Origin: Spartinivicinus marinus
GTDB lineage: Bacteria; Pseudomonadota; Gammaproteobacteria; Pseudomonadales; Zooshikellaceae
Length of the DNA stretch: 64,000 bases
Direction: 5' to 3'
NCBI RefSeq assembly: GCF_026309355.1
Contig: NZ_JAPJZK010000001.1
Location: forward strand, 3,554,501-3,618,500
Each line of letters opens with the position of its first letter. Position 1 is the first letter of the stretch. Under the pieces are notes generated by a model that was given only the letters and a program-made list of their open reading frames with translations, searched no databases and was not told the DNA's origin. The position numbers and the translations under genes are program-made. This document shows positions 8,977-16,463 of the stretch, one piece after another.

Positions 8977-9648
8977 CTATTGTAACTGTATACAGCACTG
9001 ATAATACTTATTGGCTTTTTTTACCTGCTTAACCAAACTAGTTGCTGTCAAACTTATTTTGCTTACAGGCACTCCAGCTGTGATGAGCTGTTTGGCAGTC
9101 CAGTTATTACAGTTGTTGGTGAGGTAAAAATAGTCTTTGCCACTAAAAAAATGACTATCTCCATAAAGACCTGTTTGAATAGGGACAATTGTTCCTGTGG
9201 CGTCCCTTTGGAACGAGTCAGCAATAGCTGAATTAAGTTGTTGATGGGCAATAACTGATATTTTAATCTCAATAACCTCGCTGCTAGAAAAGTATTGGGT
9301 AGGATCGGTAGGTAAACCAACTACATGAAGTACACTATTGGTTGGCCAAAACGCTGCTTTCAATGCCATAGCACTAGTAACCTGGTTAGCTTGGTAAAAA
9401 TCTTTATCACCCCAGCCAATTTCAAAGTAAAGGCTATTATTAAAATAGTTTTGAATAAATGTTAACTCTTTGGTCAGATTTTTTGTGGCAATTACCAGTC
9501 CTGTGTGCCAGCCATGACTGACAAGAAAAATGGTTCTTTCATTGTGCGGCAAGTCTGCGAGATAGCGCCAAGAGTGATGGGAGTTGCAATTTGTTAGGAG
9601 TAATAGCAGTAGGACTACTGTAACAAACCGTTTTAACTGTAGATGCAT
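8977..9648 (-). CDS. DUF2459 lipoprotein
   Basis: This is a 223-residue protein with a lipoprotein signal (lipobox LLTNC, Cys at about residue 21). The mature part contains TIFLVSHGWHTGLVI, EIGWGDKDFYQ and the region AFWPTNSVLHVVGL. A later NNCNNWTAKQL carries an Asn/Cys motif. These are hallmarks of the DUF2459 family (TIGR02117), annotated in some genomes as urease-associated. The conserved His and Cys resemble a papain/NlpC-like permuted fold, but that is inference. No urease genes are present. The next gene upstream is the IS982-disrupted membrane-protein gene on the other strand. Confidence 0.82.
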   Translation of the reverse strand: MHLQLKRFVTVVLLLLLLTNCNSHHSWRYLADLPHNERTIFLVSHGWHTGLVIATKNLTKELTFIQNYFNNSLYFEIGWGDKDFYQANQVTSAMALKAAFWPTNSVLHVVGLPTDPTQYFSSSEVIEIKISVIAHQQLNSAIADSFQRDATGTIVPIQTGLYGDSHFFSGKDYFYLTNNCNNWTAKQLITAGVPVSKISLTATSLVKQVKKANKYYQCCIQLQ

Positions 9649-9820
9649 AGTTTAATACTCTATTGGGTTGTCATCCTCTTTGGCTAATATGGAGTAAGTA
9701 AACGACAAAAGAGTATCTATTTGATGAGTATTAACGAGCTTTTATCACTGGTTGCTGAGTATCAGTTGGTGATTGTCAGTTACTTTGTTAGTTTACCAGT
9801 AGCTAGCTATGTTTTGTTAT

Positions 9821-9827
9821 TAATATA
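9821..9827. repeat. Left target-site duplication of IS982 element
   Basis: TAATATA immediately left of the terminal repeat, repeated exactly at 10825-10831 on the right. Confidence 0.85.
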
Positions 9828-10824
9828 ACGCAATGCTCGACTTTTCAGCCTATTAATTTAGATAACTGTAGTGGGGCATTGCCTTGGTTCCTATTAAATA
9901 ATACACATAAGCTGTGCGATAACAGCTTGCGGGTCATTCGATTAGTCAAACTCCACAGGGTTCTGCCTTTGGTCCGCTGAATATTAAACCTTTCTACTAG
10001 CTGACCAATGGTTGTCTCAACTCGTCGTCGTAACCGATTAAGCTGGCTCCTCCAGGACTTGGGTAAAGGATCAATCATGTTATCTCTAACCGGGGTTTCT
10101 AGCTGAAGCGATTTTAACTCTAACAATTCAGCTTTAAATTCAGCCCCCAAATAACCTTTATCCCCTAACAACATGCCTGACGGCATACCTTCTGTTAACT
10201 CCCATACAGCTTCCCTTTCGCCATCACTTGCTGGGGTTAATGTAAATCCTGCTATGGCTCCATGAAAGTCAATAATGAGGTGCCCTTCAAAGCCATAATA
10301 GGTTTCCCCCTTGGATGCACAATAGCCATACTCAGCCTCTTCTTTAAAGCGGCGGCAATTTCTTGCACGTTTAAAGTGGCTAACAGGCAAAGGAAAACCA
10401 TCGACAACATGTATAGGATCATTAATAGTACCCAGCTCAGCTGTTACTTGCTTTTGTAATTGTTGTTTTATCGCCCATAAATTAGCAGCTTGTTTAGCAA
10501 ACTGGCTTCTTGAGCCTATGCCTGGAAAATACGCTTTCCAATGCTCTTTGAAGTATTTCCAGATAGCGGTATCAGCATCAAGGCCTTGAAATTCACCAAT
10601 TAACTCCATGGTAATGACTTCTGCATCCGACAGTGAGGGCTTAATTCCTCGCTGACGTAATCGCCGTTGTTTTAATAAATCAGTTAAAACATCATCGACC
10701 CAACAATAAGTAGTTATGATAAACTCTTCCAGTGACATTCCCTTTCCTTGATATCCCTGTTTTCGCAAACTTAGGATGGGGTTAGGGTTTGTCATTTCAA
10801 GTTATTAAAAGTCGAGCATCGCGT
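9828..10824. mobile_element. Complete IS982-family insertion sequence (997 bp)
   Basis: The element is bounded by 18-bp terminal inverted repeats: ACGCAATGCTCGACTTTT at 9828-9845 and its complement with one mismatch at 10807-10824. It carries one transposase gene on the minus strand and is flanked by a 7-bp duplication TAATATA. Size and organisation are typical for IS982. The intact transposase and near-identical ends suggest fairly recent insertion. Confidence 0.92.
9845..10795 (-). CDS. IS982-family transposase
   Basis: A 316-residue transposase with the IS982 DDE-type catalytic motifs: VVDGFPLPV (first Asp), the YGYCASKGETYYGFEGHLI block, LLGDKGYLG (second Asp) and RRVETTIGQLVERF (Glu). 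The N-terminal LSDAEVITMELIGEFQG is also a family signature. The frame is intact and full length, so the element may be active. Its stop codon reaches into the left terminal inverted repeat. Confidence 0.95.
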   Translation of the reverse strand: MTNPNPILSLRKQGYQGKGMSLEEFIITTYCWVDDVLTDLLKQRRLRQRGIKPSLSDAEVITMELIGEFQGLDADTAIWKYFKEHWKAYFPGIGSRSQFAKQAANLWAIKQQLQKQVTAELGTINDPIHVVDGFPLPVSHFKRARNCRRFKEEAEYGYCASKGETYYGFEGHLIIDFHGAIAGFTLTPASDGEREAVWELTEGMPSGMLLGDKGYLGAEFKAELLELKSLQLETPVRDNMIDPLPKSWRSQLNRLRRRVETTIGQLVERFNIQRTKGRTLWSLTNRMTRKLLSHSLCVLFNRNQGNAPLQLSKLIG

Positions 10825-10831
10825 TAATATA
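10825..10831. repeat. Right target-site duplication of IS982 element
   Basis: TAATATA directly right of the terminal repeat; identical to 9821-9827. Confidence 0.85.
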
Positions 10832-11401
10832 TAAGCGAACGGCTCAACTTAACTGGATTGACTATTTATTATCAGTATTAGTTTATTTGTCTTCTATCCC
10901 AGGAATTATTTCATTCTCATTAATTTTTTATACTTTATTTATTATTCGAGGTAACCTGCTTGAGGTTAATGCATTAATCTACTTTTTACCAGTTGTTTCG
11001 ATGGTATTAGTATTTGTACAAGTTGCTAGAAAAACTGACTTTGAACATTTACCTGGTTTTGGTAGGTTGTCTGGACTGATGTTAATGATGCTGCTCACTT
11101 GTATAGTAGTTTTAGTATTGCAACGGTTTCACTTTTTTGTCGGTTTTATTGCTTCAATTGAAAGCCTTATAGTTATTGCTATTATTATTTTTACCTTGTT
11201 TAAAATAGCTGGCGCTAAGATTATGAATAAACATCATTAGCTTATAAATAGATTCCTTTCAACAATGACTTTCAGGTCGAAATACTTGATTAAAGTATCC
11301 ACGGCAAAAGGTATAGCAAAACAAAACTGTAGCCCTTTGGTAGATAGCTACTCTGTCAACTATACTTTGTACAAAAGATAGTCATTTTGATGAGAGTAGT
11401 T

Positions 11402-11632
11402 ATGGATACCTCGCAGCACAATCTCAGTACTTTGTTTCAGCAGCTTGGCTTATCTGCAAGCAATGAAGAGATTGATAAGTTTTTAACTGTTCACTCTTTA
11501 AAGCCTGATGCTCAGTTAAGTGAGGCTGACTTTTGGAATGAGTCTCAAGCTGAGTTTTTAAGAGTGGCTGTTGAAGAAGATGCAGATTGGGCTGAGGTAG
11601 TAGATGAGCTGGATGCTCGGCTACGCCACTAA
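11402..11632 (+). CDS. DUF2789 family protein
   Basis: A 76-residue cytosolic protein from ATG 11402 (MDTSQHNLSTLFQQLGL), which is the usual DUF2789 N-terminus. Upstream ATG/TTG codons at 11387-11390 are alternatives, but they add residues not seen in the family as I remember it. GAGAG lies at 11391-11395, in position to act as a ribosome binding site. The C-terminal half reads DADWAEVVDELDARL, the most conserved part. Function is unknown. It is probably a stand-alone gene. Confidence 0.88.
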   Translation: MDTSQHNLSTLFQQLGLSASNEEIDKFLTVHSLKPDAQLSEADFWNESQAEFLRVAVEEDADWAEVVDELDARLRH

Positions 11633-11743
11633 ATGTATACGCAACTAAACTATAGGGTGAGGTAAAACATTTATCTTTAGGTATTCCTTTAGTTGTGAAG
11701 CTGGTTGTTGTTCAACCAATTGACATTTTAGGTAAATACAAGG

Positions 11744-12169
11744 ATGTTTCCAGTGAAACTCAGTGTGATTGTTATTAGTCTATTGCTCTCTACCCATTTA
11801 TTGGCTGAAGAAGATAGAGCTTTGAAAGCCTGTCAAAAGGTAGGTATTTGTGTGTCAAATGAGCTAAAACAAGAGGCGATCAGTAAGTGCAAAGACTTGT
11901 TATCTGAGGTAAAGGGCAAAATTTCAATTGAGCCAGAGTGGGCAAAAGCCACTACTCGTAAATACTCACGTTATGTTGTGAATGGTCAAGTAAAAAGGGA
12001 CTCTTTCTTCTCTGTTGACCTTTCTGCTACAGCGGAAGGAGGGGAAGAAATTAGCTTTATGTGCGTTTTTGATAAAGAAGATAACTTTGTTAATATCGGC
12101 AAACCAGTGGTAAAAACCAAAGATAATATGAATTTGTATCGTAAAGCAAAAGAGAAAATTAGATCTTAA
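11744..12169 (+). CDS. Small secreted protein, unknown function
   Basis: This 141-residue protein has a signal peptide (cleavage near residue 21, HLLA-EEDR). The mature chain contains four Cys (CQKVGIC, SKCKDL, FMCVF). A C-terminal region resembles a beta-rich domain: YSRYVVNGQVKRDSFFSVDL, then EEISFMCVFDKEDNFVNIG. I do not recognise the family. A REP-like hairpin at 12189-12224 lies just after the stop and may act in transcript termination or stability. Confidence 0.65.
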   Translation: MFPVKLSVIVISLLLSTHLLAEEDRALKACQKVGICVSNELKQEAISKCKDLLSEVKGKISIEPEWAKATTRKYSRYVVNGQVKRDSFFSVDLSATAEGGEEISFMCVFDKEDNFVNIGKPVVKTKDNMNLYRKAKEKIRS

Positions 12170-12188
12170 TTTTTATTTGCTATCTCAT

Positions 12189-12224
12189 CCAGCCCCTTCT
12201 CCCTCACGGGGGAGAAGGGGCTGG
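12189..12224. repeat. REP-like 15-bp inverted repeat
   Basis: CCAGCCCCTTCTCCC at 12189-12203 pairs exactly with 12210-12224 around a 6-base loop. It is GC-rich in AT-rich surroundings and not followed by a T-run. The core resembles repetitive extragenic palindromes common in gammaproteobacteria. A related CCTTCTCCCCCAC block occurs at about 58608-58620. It lies between convergent genes. Confidence 0.7.
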
Positions 12225-12292
12225 ATTTGAAGTACTTTCACGACATCCTCAGAGGGTGAGGGAGCTATAAAAGCTTTTTCTTTAAAGAAAGT

Positions 12293-13981
12293 TTACTTCA
12301 ATACATTCAGTAACGTATAAGCGTCAACAATTCCGCCGCTTTTCGATAAGCTGGAAAACTTAACCAGCTCAGAATCCTCTGGTGACTTAACGTCTAACCC
12401 TGGGTAATCCCTAGTGGTATACATCAGCAGCTGTTTTAAGTAATAGCCATTCATCCAAGGGTATTGTGATAAACCCAATGCTGCAACGCCTGAAACTACA
12501 GGGGCTGCCATACTGGTTCCACTGAAAGCGGCATACTGATTATTAGGCGTAGTAGACAGAATTTTATGGCCAGGTGCGAATAAATCGACAGTACGTTTAC
12601 CAAAGTTACTGAAGCTGGCTACCATATTCTCACCTTTTTTATAAGATGAAGCGCCTACATCAAGCCAGTTTGGATTACGATAGCCTGAATAGAATTTCAT
12701 AAAGCGATTAGGGAAGTTATCGCCTTCATCGTTGTTCTGACTATCGTTACCTGCGGCATGAACTAATAAAACGCCCTTGCTAGCAGCATATAAAAAGGCT
12801 GAATCAACCACTTCCTTATGAGGGGAGTAGCTCTTGCCAAAGCTCATGTTAATAATATCGGCTCCATTATCAACAGCATAACGTACAGCATTTGCAACAT
12901 CTTTATCACGTTCGTCACCATTTGGGACAACTCGTAAAGCCATTATTTTTACGTTGGAGGCAACACCCTTAATGCCTAGGTTGTTATTTCGGTCTGCTGC
13001 GATAATACCTGCAACGTGTGTACCATGATCAGAATCTGGCCCTATGACATCGTTGTTGCCATAGTTTGATTCCCAAAGGTTATTTGGATCATCTTTTACA
13101 ATATCAGAGCGTGGGTCAAAATCAGTATTAAAGTAATAGTTTACTTTATTTGAATAGTATTCAACGTATTCATTTATTTTTTCATAGTTGCCAAACCTGT
13201 CTAGCACAGAAAGTAAGTAGGTTTTCGCTTCTATAATGCTTTCATCTGTGCTGGTTATATTTTCAAGTGATGCTTTTGAGAAATCCTCAATACCCAGTGC
13301 TTCTGTTAGCAGCTGCTTAAATTGGCTAGTTTTTACCTTATACTCGTTTGATTTTTCAAGAGACTTTTTGGCACCCTCATACTCGTCATGATAATCTTTA
13401 CTTACTTTTTCAAAGTATTTCTTTTGTTCTTCCGTTAACTCTGTGCCGGATGCTTTTAAATCTAAATATTTTTTGTATTCACGCGTCACTTCAAGAGTAT
13501 CAAAATTCACATGGCTGCCATCTCTACCGCCGATAAAGTTCCAGCCATATATATCATCAACATAGCCATTGTTGTCATCATCAATGCCGTTGTCTGCTAT
13601 TTCTCCAGGGTTATGCCAAATTTTTCCTTGTAAATCTTCATGGAGTACATCTACACCTGAGTCAATAACCGCTACCACAACAGGCTTGTAATTGCTATGA
13701 GGCGCCAATTCCTTATAAACTCTATCGACCCCAGAGCCTTCAATGCCATCAAGAGAAGGGCTTTTATTAAACCAGTCTTTAATTTCTGTGGTATTTTCTA
13801 ACCTAATGCTGCGTTTGAATCGATTTGGTTTTTTAACCGTTTCAATCTGCTCAATGATATCCCCTTTTGCATTAGTTAAGGGAGGGAGAGGCTCTATTGC
13901 AGATTGAGCGAAGCTAGAAAAACTAACACCGCTTAGTAATAAAGTGGATAAGGTTGATACTGCTATCTGCTTGGTTTTCAT
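12293..13981 (-). CDS. Secreted subtilisin-like serine protease (S8)
   Basis: A 562-residue protein with signal peptide (cleavage near residue 25, SSFAQ). The catalytic triad is complete: Asp107 in VVAVIDSGVD, His319 in DHGTHVAGI, Ser490 in GTSMAAPVVSG, with the oxyanion Asn412 in HAAGND. An Asp/Asn-rich stretch, IADNGIDDDNNGYVDDIYG at about 128-146, suggests calcium binding. Between Asp and His lies an unusually long charged, helical insertion of about 140 residues (150-290), seen in some Bacteroidetes S8 proteases. Residues 26-95 are probably a propeptide. The protein ends soon after the catalytic domain, with no sorting tail visible. Role: extracellular or periplasmic proteolysis. Confidence 0.93.
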   Translation of the reverse strand: MKTKQIAVSTLSTLLLSGVSFSSFAQSAIEPLPPLTNAKGDIIEQIETVKKPNRFKRSIRLENTTEIKDWFNKSPSLDGIEGSGVDRVYKELAPHSNYKPVVVAVIDSGVDVLHEDLQGKIWHNPGEIADNGIDDDNNGYVDDIYGWNFIGGRDGSHVNFDTLEVTREYKKYLDLKASGTELTEEQKKYFEKVSKDYHDEYEGAKKSLEKSNEYKVKTSQFKQLLTEALGIEDFSKASLENITSTDESIIEAKTYLLSVLDRFGNYEKINEYVEYYSNKVNYYFNTDFDPRSDIVKDDPNNLWESNYGNNDVIGPDSDHGTHVAGIIAADRNNNLGIKGVASNVKIMALRVVPNGDERDKDVANAVRYAVDNGADIINMSFGKSYSPHKEVVDSAFLYAASKGVLLVHAAGNDSQNNDEGDNFPNRFMKFYSGYRNPNWLDVGASSYKKGENMVASFSNFGKRTVDLFAPGHKILSTTPNNQYAAFSGTSMAAPVVSGVAALGLSQYPWMNGYYLKQLLMYTTRDYPGLDVKSPEDSELVKFSSLSKSGGIVDAYTLLNVLK

Positions 13982-14619
13982 TATTATTTTTTCCTTATGT
14001 AGGTGTGTTAGCTAGAACAAAAGTTCAAAAAAACAATAAGTGACTTCTTATGTTGTTATTTAAATAATGTATTAGCGTTTTTATTTGGTAAATATCTATA
14101 GTATCTAATATTAAAAACAAGAATTAATATATTAGGCCAAAGTTTAAAACATACTTTAGTATTAGTAATACCTATACAATGTGTTGGCGTGCTATTTGTC
14201 CTGTTTTTATATAATAACGTTAGGTCTAATTGTTTATTATTTAGCTATCACTTGGTTGTTATTGAATTGTTTGCATAGTGATTGCTGTACATAAATTATT
14301 GTATTTTTCGCGTTATTGAAATTGTTAGGCAACCATACAAGGCAGCTGCACATGTGAATAAAAAGCTACTATATTATTTAGCTTAACACAACTAAACCAG
14401 CTGATATCAGATTGACTTATTGGTCGCTTTTTGGTTGATTTGTAATAGACTGACTGGCAAGTTGTTTCGGTAGTACTAGTATCCTTGAGTAGGATGATGT
14501 CTTATCTGTAAAGTACTGCTAGTCTTGTTGTAAGCAAAAGTGGCAAAACAAGTGGTTGATCATAAAACTAGATCCAGACTAATGATAATTGCAAAGGCAA
14601 AGATTACAGGTTGATTAAA
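13982..14619. other. Intergenic region upstream of divergent protease and binding-protein genes
   Basis: About 640 AT-rich bases between divergent genes, so it should hold two promoters. I see no gene and no strong palindrome. Confidence 0.4.
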
Positions 14620-15393
14620 ATGAGATGGCTAATCAATCTATTGCTGGTGACAACCACTTCTGTGTTGGCAGATATAAACGACGAAAAAGTTATAAAGATC
14701 GTTACTGGTGAATACCCTCCCTGGATTTCAAAAAGCTTGAAACACGGAGGATTTGCTCAGCACATGACCTCAGAAGTATTTAAACTAGCTGGATATGATG
14801 TGAGGTATTTTTATTATCCCTGGGCCAGAACATTTAAAGAAGCACAAACAGACAAATATCATGCCACTATGGTGTGGTACTATTCCAGTGAGCGGGAGCG
14901 CTTATTTTATCATAGTGATTCACTATATACTGAAGAAGTTGTTTTTTTTCATCTAAAAACAACAGCGTTCTCGGGCTGGCAATCACTGGATGATATCGGT
15001 AGCTTTCGTATAGGTGCTACTCGGGGATATACTTATACTCCTGAGTTTTGGGATGCTCATAAAAATAATAGGCTAAATATAATTGTTAATAGCAATGATG
15101 TAATTAATTTTAATATGCTGATTAAAAAAAGGATTGATCTATTTTTATCTGCGACTGTTGCAGGGTATAGTTTGCTGTTGAAAGAGTTTTCCAAGGAACA
15201 AGTGGAAAAAATTACTTTTCATCCTCGCCCTTACTTTACTAATACCAATCATCTACTTTTTTTTAAAAAAAGGCATGACTCGAAAAAGCTTCTTAATATT
15301 TTTAATGATGGCTTACGGCGGCTGAAAAAAAAGGGCGTTTATGGAAAATATTATGATATGCTGTTGGAAGGCTATTATACTTCTCCTGAATGA
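14620..15393 (+). CDS. Family-3 solute-binding-like periplasmic protein (solo)
   Basis: From ATG 14620 (AGG about nine bases upstream) the product has about 257 residues with a signal peptide ending near LADI. The mature part starts with KIVTGEYPPWISKSL and has GGFAQHMTSEVFKLAGYDVRYFYYPWARTFKEAQ. This is the pattern of SBP_bac_3 (PF00497) proteins, which bind amino acids or act as sensors. There is no permease or ATPase nearby. It is one of five such solo proteins in this window; the YPWARTF motif is shared as YPWKRAL or IPWKRQ in others. The ligand is unknown. Confidence 0.85.
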   Translation: MRWLINLLLVTTTSVLADINDEKVIKIVTGEYPPWISKSLKHGGFAQHMTSEVFKLAGYDVRYFYYPWARTFKEAQTDKYHATMVWYYSSERERLFYHSDSLYTEEVVFFHLKTTAFSGWQSLDDIGSFRIGATRGYTYTPEFWDAHKNNRLNIIVNSNDVINFNMLIKKRIDLFLSATVAGYSLLLKEFSKEQVEKITFHPRPYFTNTNHLLFFKKRHDSKKLLNIFNDGLRRLKKKGVYGKYYDMLLEGYYTSPE

Positions 15394-15758
15394 TATTTAT
15401 AAAAAACGCTGTTAAACGCTTCCTAATTTTTACCGCTCAATTGTTTAGTCTAAATAATATTACCCTAATTTCATTGATCTCTAGAACGACTCAAGTTCTT
15501 CATAAAGACAAGCTTTTCATAAAGAAAGTTGAGCAAACTGCTTAGCTAGGAATACTCAGAACCTTAAATATTGAATGTAATATTCAGGTTTTGATACGGA
15601 TTGTGATCAACCAATGACTAACAGTAAGAGACGATTGAGCTAACCTGAAAAAGATAAATGGCTTGCCTGTAGGTAACAAGCAAGGAATAATCGACTGTTG
15701 TACCTGCTATTAAGGTATATGATTTGCAAGGTGTATGATGTTTACGCGAGTATAGCTA
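15394..15758. other. Intergenic region before the two-component operon
   Basis: About 365 bases without a credible gene. Weak local direct repeats of TTCATAAAGA occur near 15500-15530. The region should carry the promoter of the response-regulator gene. Confidence 0.4.
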
Positions 15759-16451
15759 ATGAAGCGACGAATTGCTGTAGTTGAAGATGAAGCGGCTATT
15801 AGGGAAAACTACCGGGCAGTATTGACCCGTTATGGTTACGATGTGTCATTGTATAGTAACCGTCCAACAGCGATGAAAGCTTTTCGTGAACAGCTTCCAG
15901 AGCTAGCGATTATTGATGTTGGGCTAGAAGACGAAGTTGAAGGTGGCTTCGAGTTATGTCTTGAGCTACGCTCAATGGCGCCACAGTTACCCATTATTTT
16001 TCTAACAGCAAGAGATAGTGAGTTTGATGCGATATCAGGCTTACGGCTAGGGGCTGATGATTATTTGACCAAAGATATTAGCCTGGAGCACATGGTTGCT
16101 AGAATAGTCGCATTATTTCGTCGTATCGACTCATTAAAACAGTCACAGCAAAACTCACAACAAGTAGTAGAAGGGCCTTTGGTATTAGATCTGGATCGTA
16201 TGACAGCGGTTTGGAAAGATGAGCCTGTACCATTAACGTTAACCGAATTTTGGTTGGTTCATGCGCTGGCTAAACACCCAGGACATGTTAAAAACAGACA
16301 ACAACTGATGGATGCTGCTAATGTAGTATTAGATGACAGTACCATTACTTCACATATTAAGCGGATCAGAAAAAAATTCCTAAAGCTTGACCCTGCATTC
16401 ACTGCAATTGAAACAATTTATGGGTTTGGCTATCGTTGGCAACCACATTAA
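15759..16451 (+). CDS. OmpR-type response regulator, PdsR-like
   Basis: A 230-residue response regulator. The receiver domain (1-120) has the acidic pair VEDE, phosphoacceptor Asp53 in LAIIDVGLED and the conserved Lys in YLTKDIS. A winged-helix DNA-binding domain (about 140-228) includes LTLTEFWLVHALAKHPG and the recognition-helix region DSTITSHIKRIRKKF. The details AIRENYRAVLTRYGYDV and ISGLRLGADDYLTKD resemble the response regulator of the proteobacterial dedicated sortase system (TIGR03787). The kinase gene starts 12 bases after its stop, so the two are co-transcribed. No sortase is present nearby. Confidence 0.88.
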   Translation: MKRRIAVVEDEAAIRENYRAVLTRYGYDVSLYSNRPTAMKAFREQLPELAIIDVGLEDEVEGGFELCLELRSMAPQLPIIFLTARDSEFDAISGLRLGADDYLTKDISLEHMVARIVALFRRIDSLKQSQQNSQQVVEGPLVLDLDRMTAVWKDEPVPLTLTEFWLVHALAKHPGHVKNRQQLMDAANVVLDDSTITSHIKRIRKKFLKLDPAFTAIETIYGFGYRWQPH

Positions 16452-16463
16452 TCTTACCCTTTT

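Larger units (their letters stand above)
9724..11240 (+). pseudogene. Membrane-protein gene split by an IS982-family insertion
   Basis: The left fragment is 9724-9827 and the right fragment 10832-11240. Removing the IS (9828-10824) and one 7-base TAATATA duplicate rejoins them in one frame with no stop. The rebuilt protein has 170 residues, from MSINELLSLV to the end at IMNKHH. It would have about four to five transmembrane helices and a KRTAQLNW cytoplasmic loop across the junction. In the present arrangement the left frame stops just inside the IS at TAA 9826-9828. The right part has only a TTG at 10887 as a possible restart. No function is recognised; small conserved membrane proteins of this sort exist in many bacteria. 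Confidence 0.85.

Noticed and set aside
8977-9648. Urease-linked function for the DUF2459 protein, and for HupE at 35792
   Set aside because: No urease or hydrogenase genes occur in the window; the label comes only from family naming.
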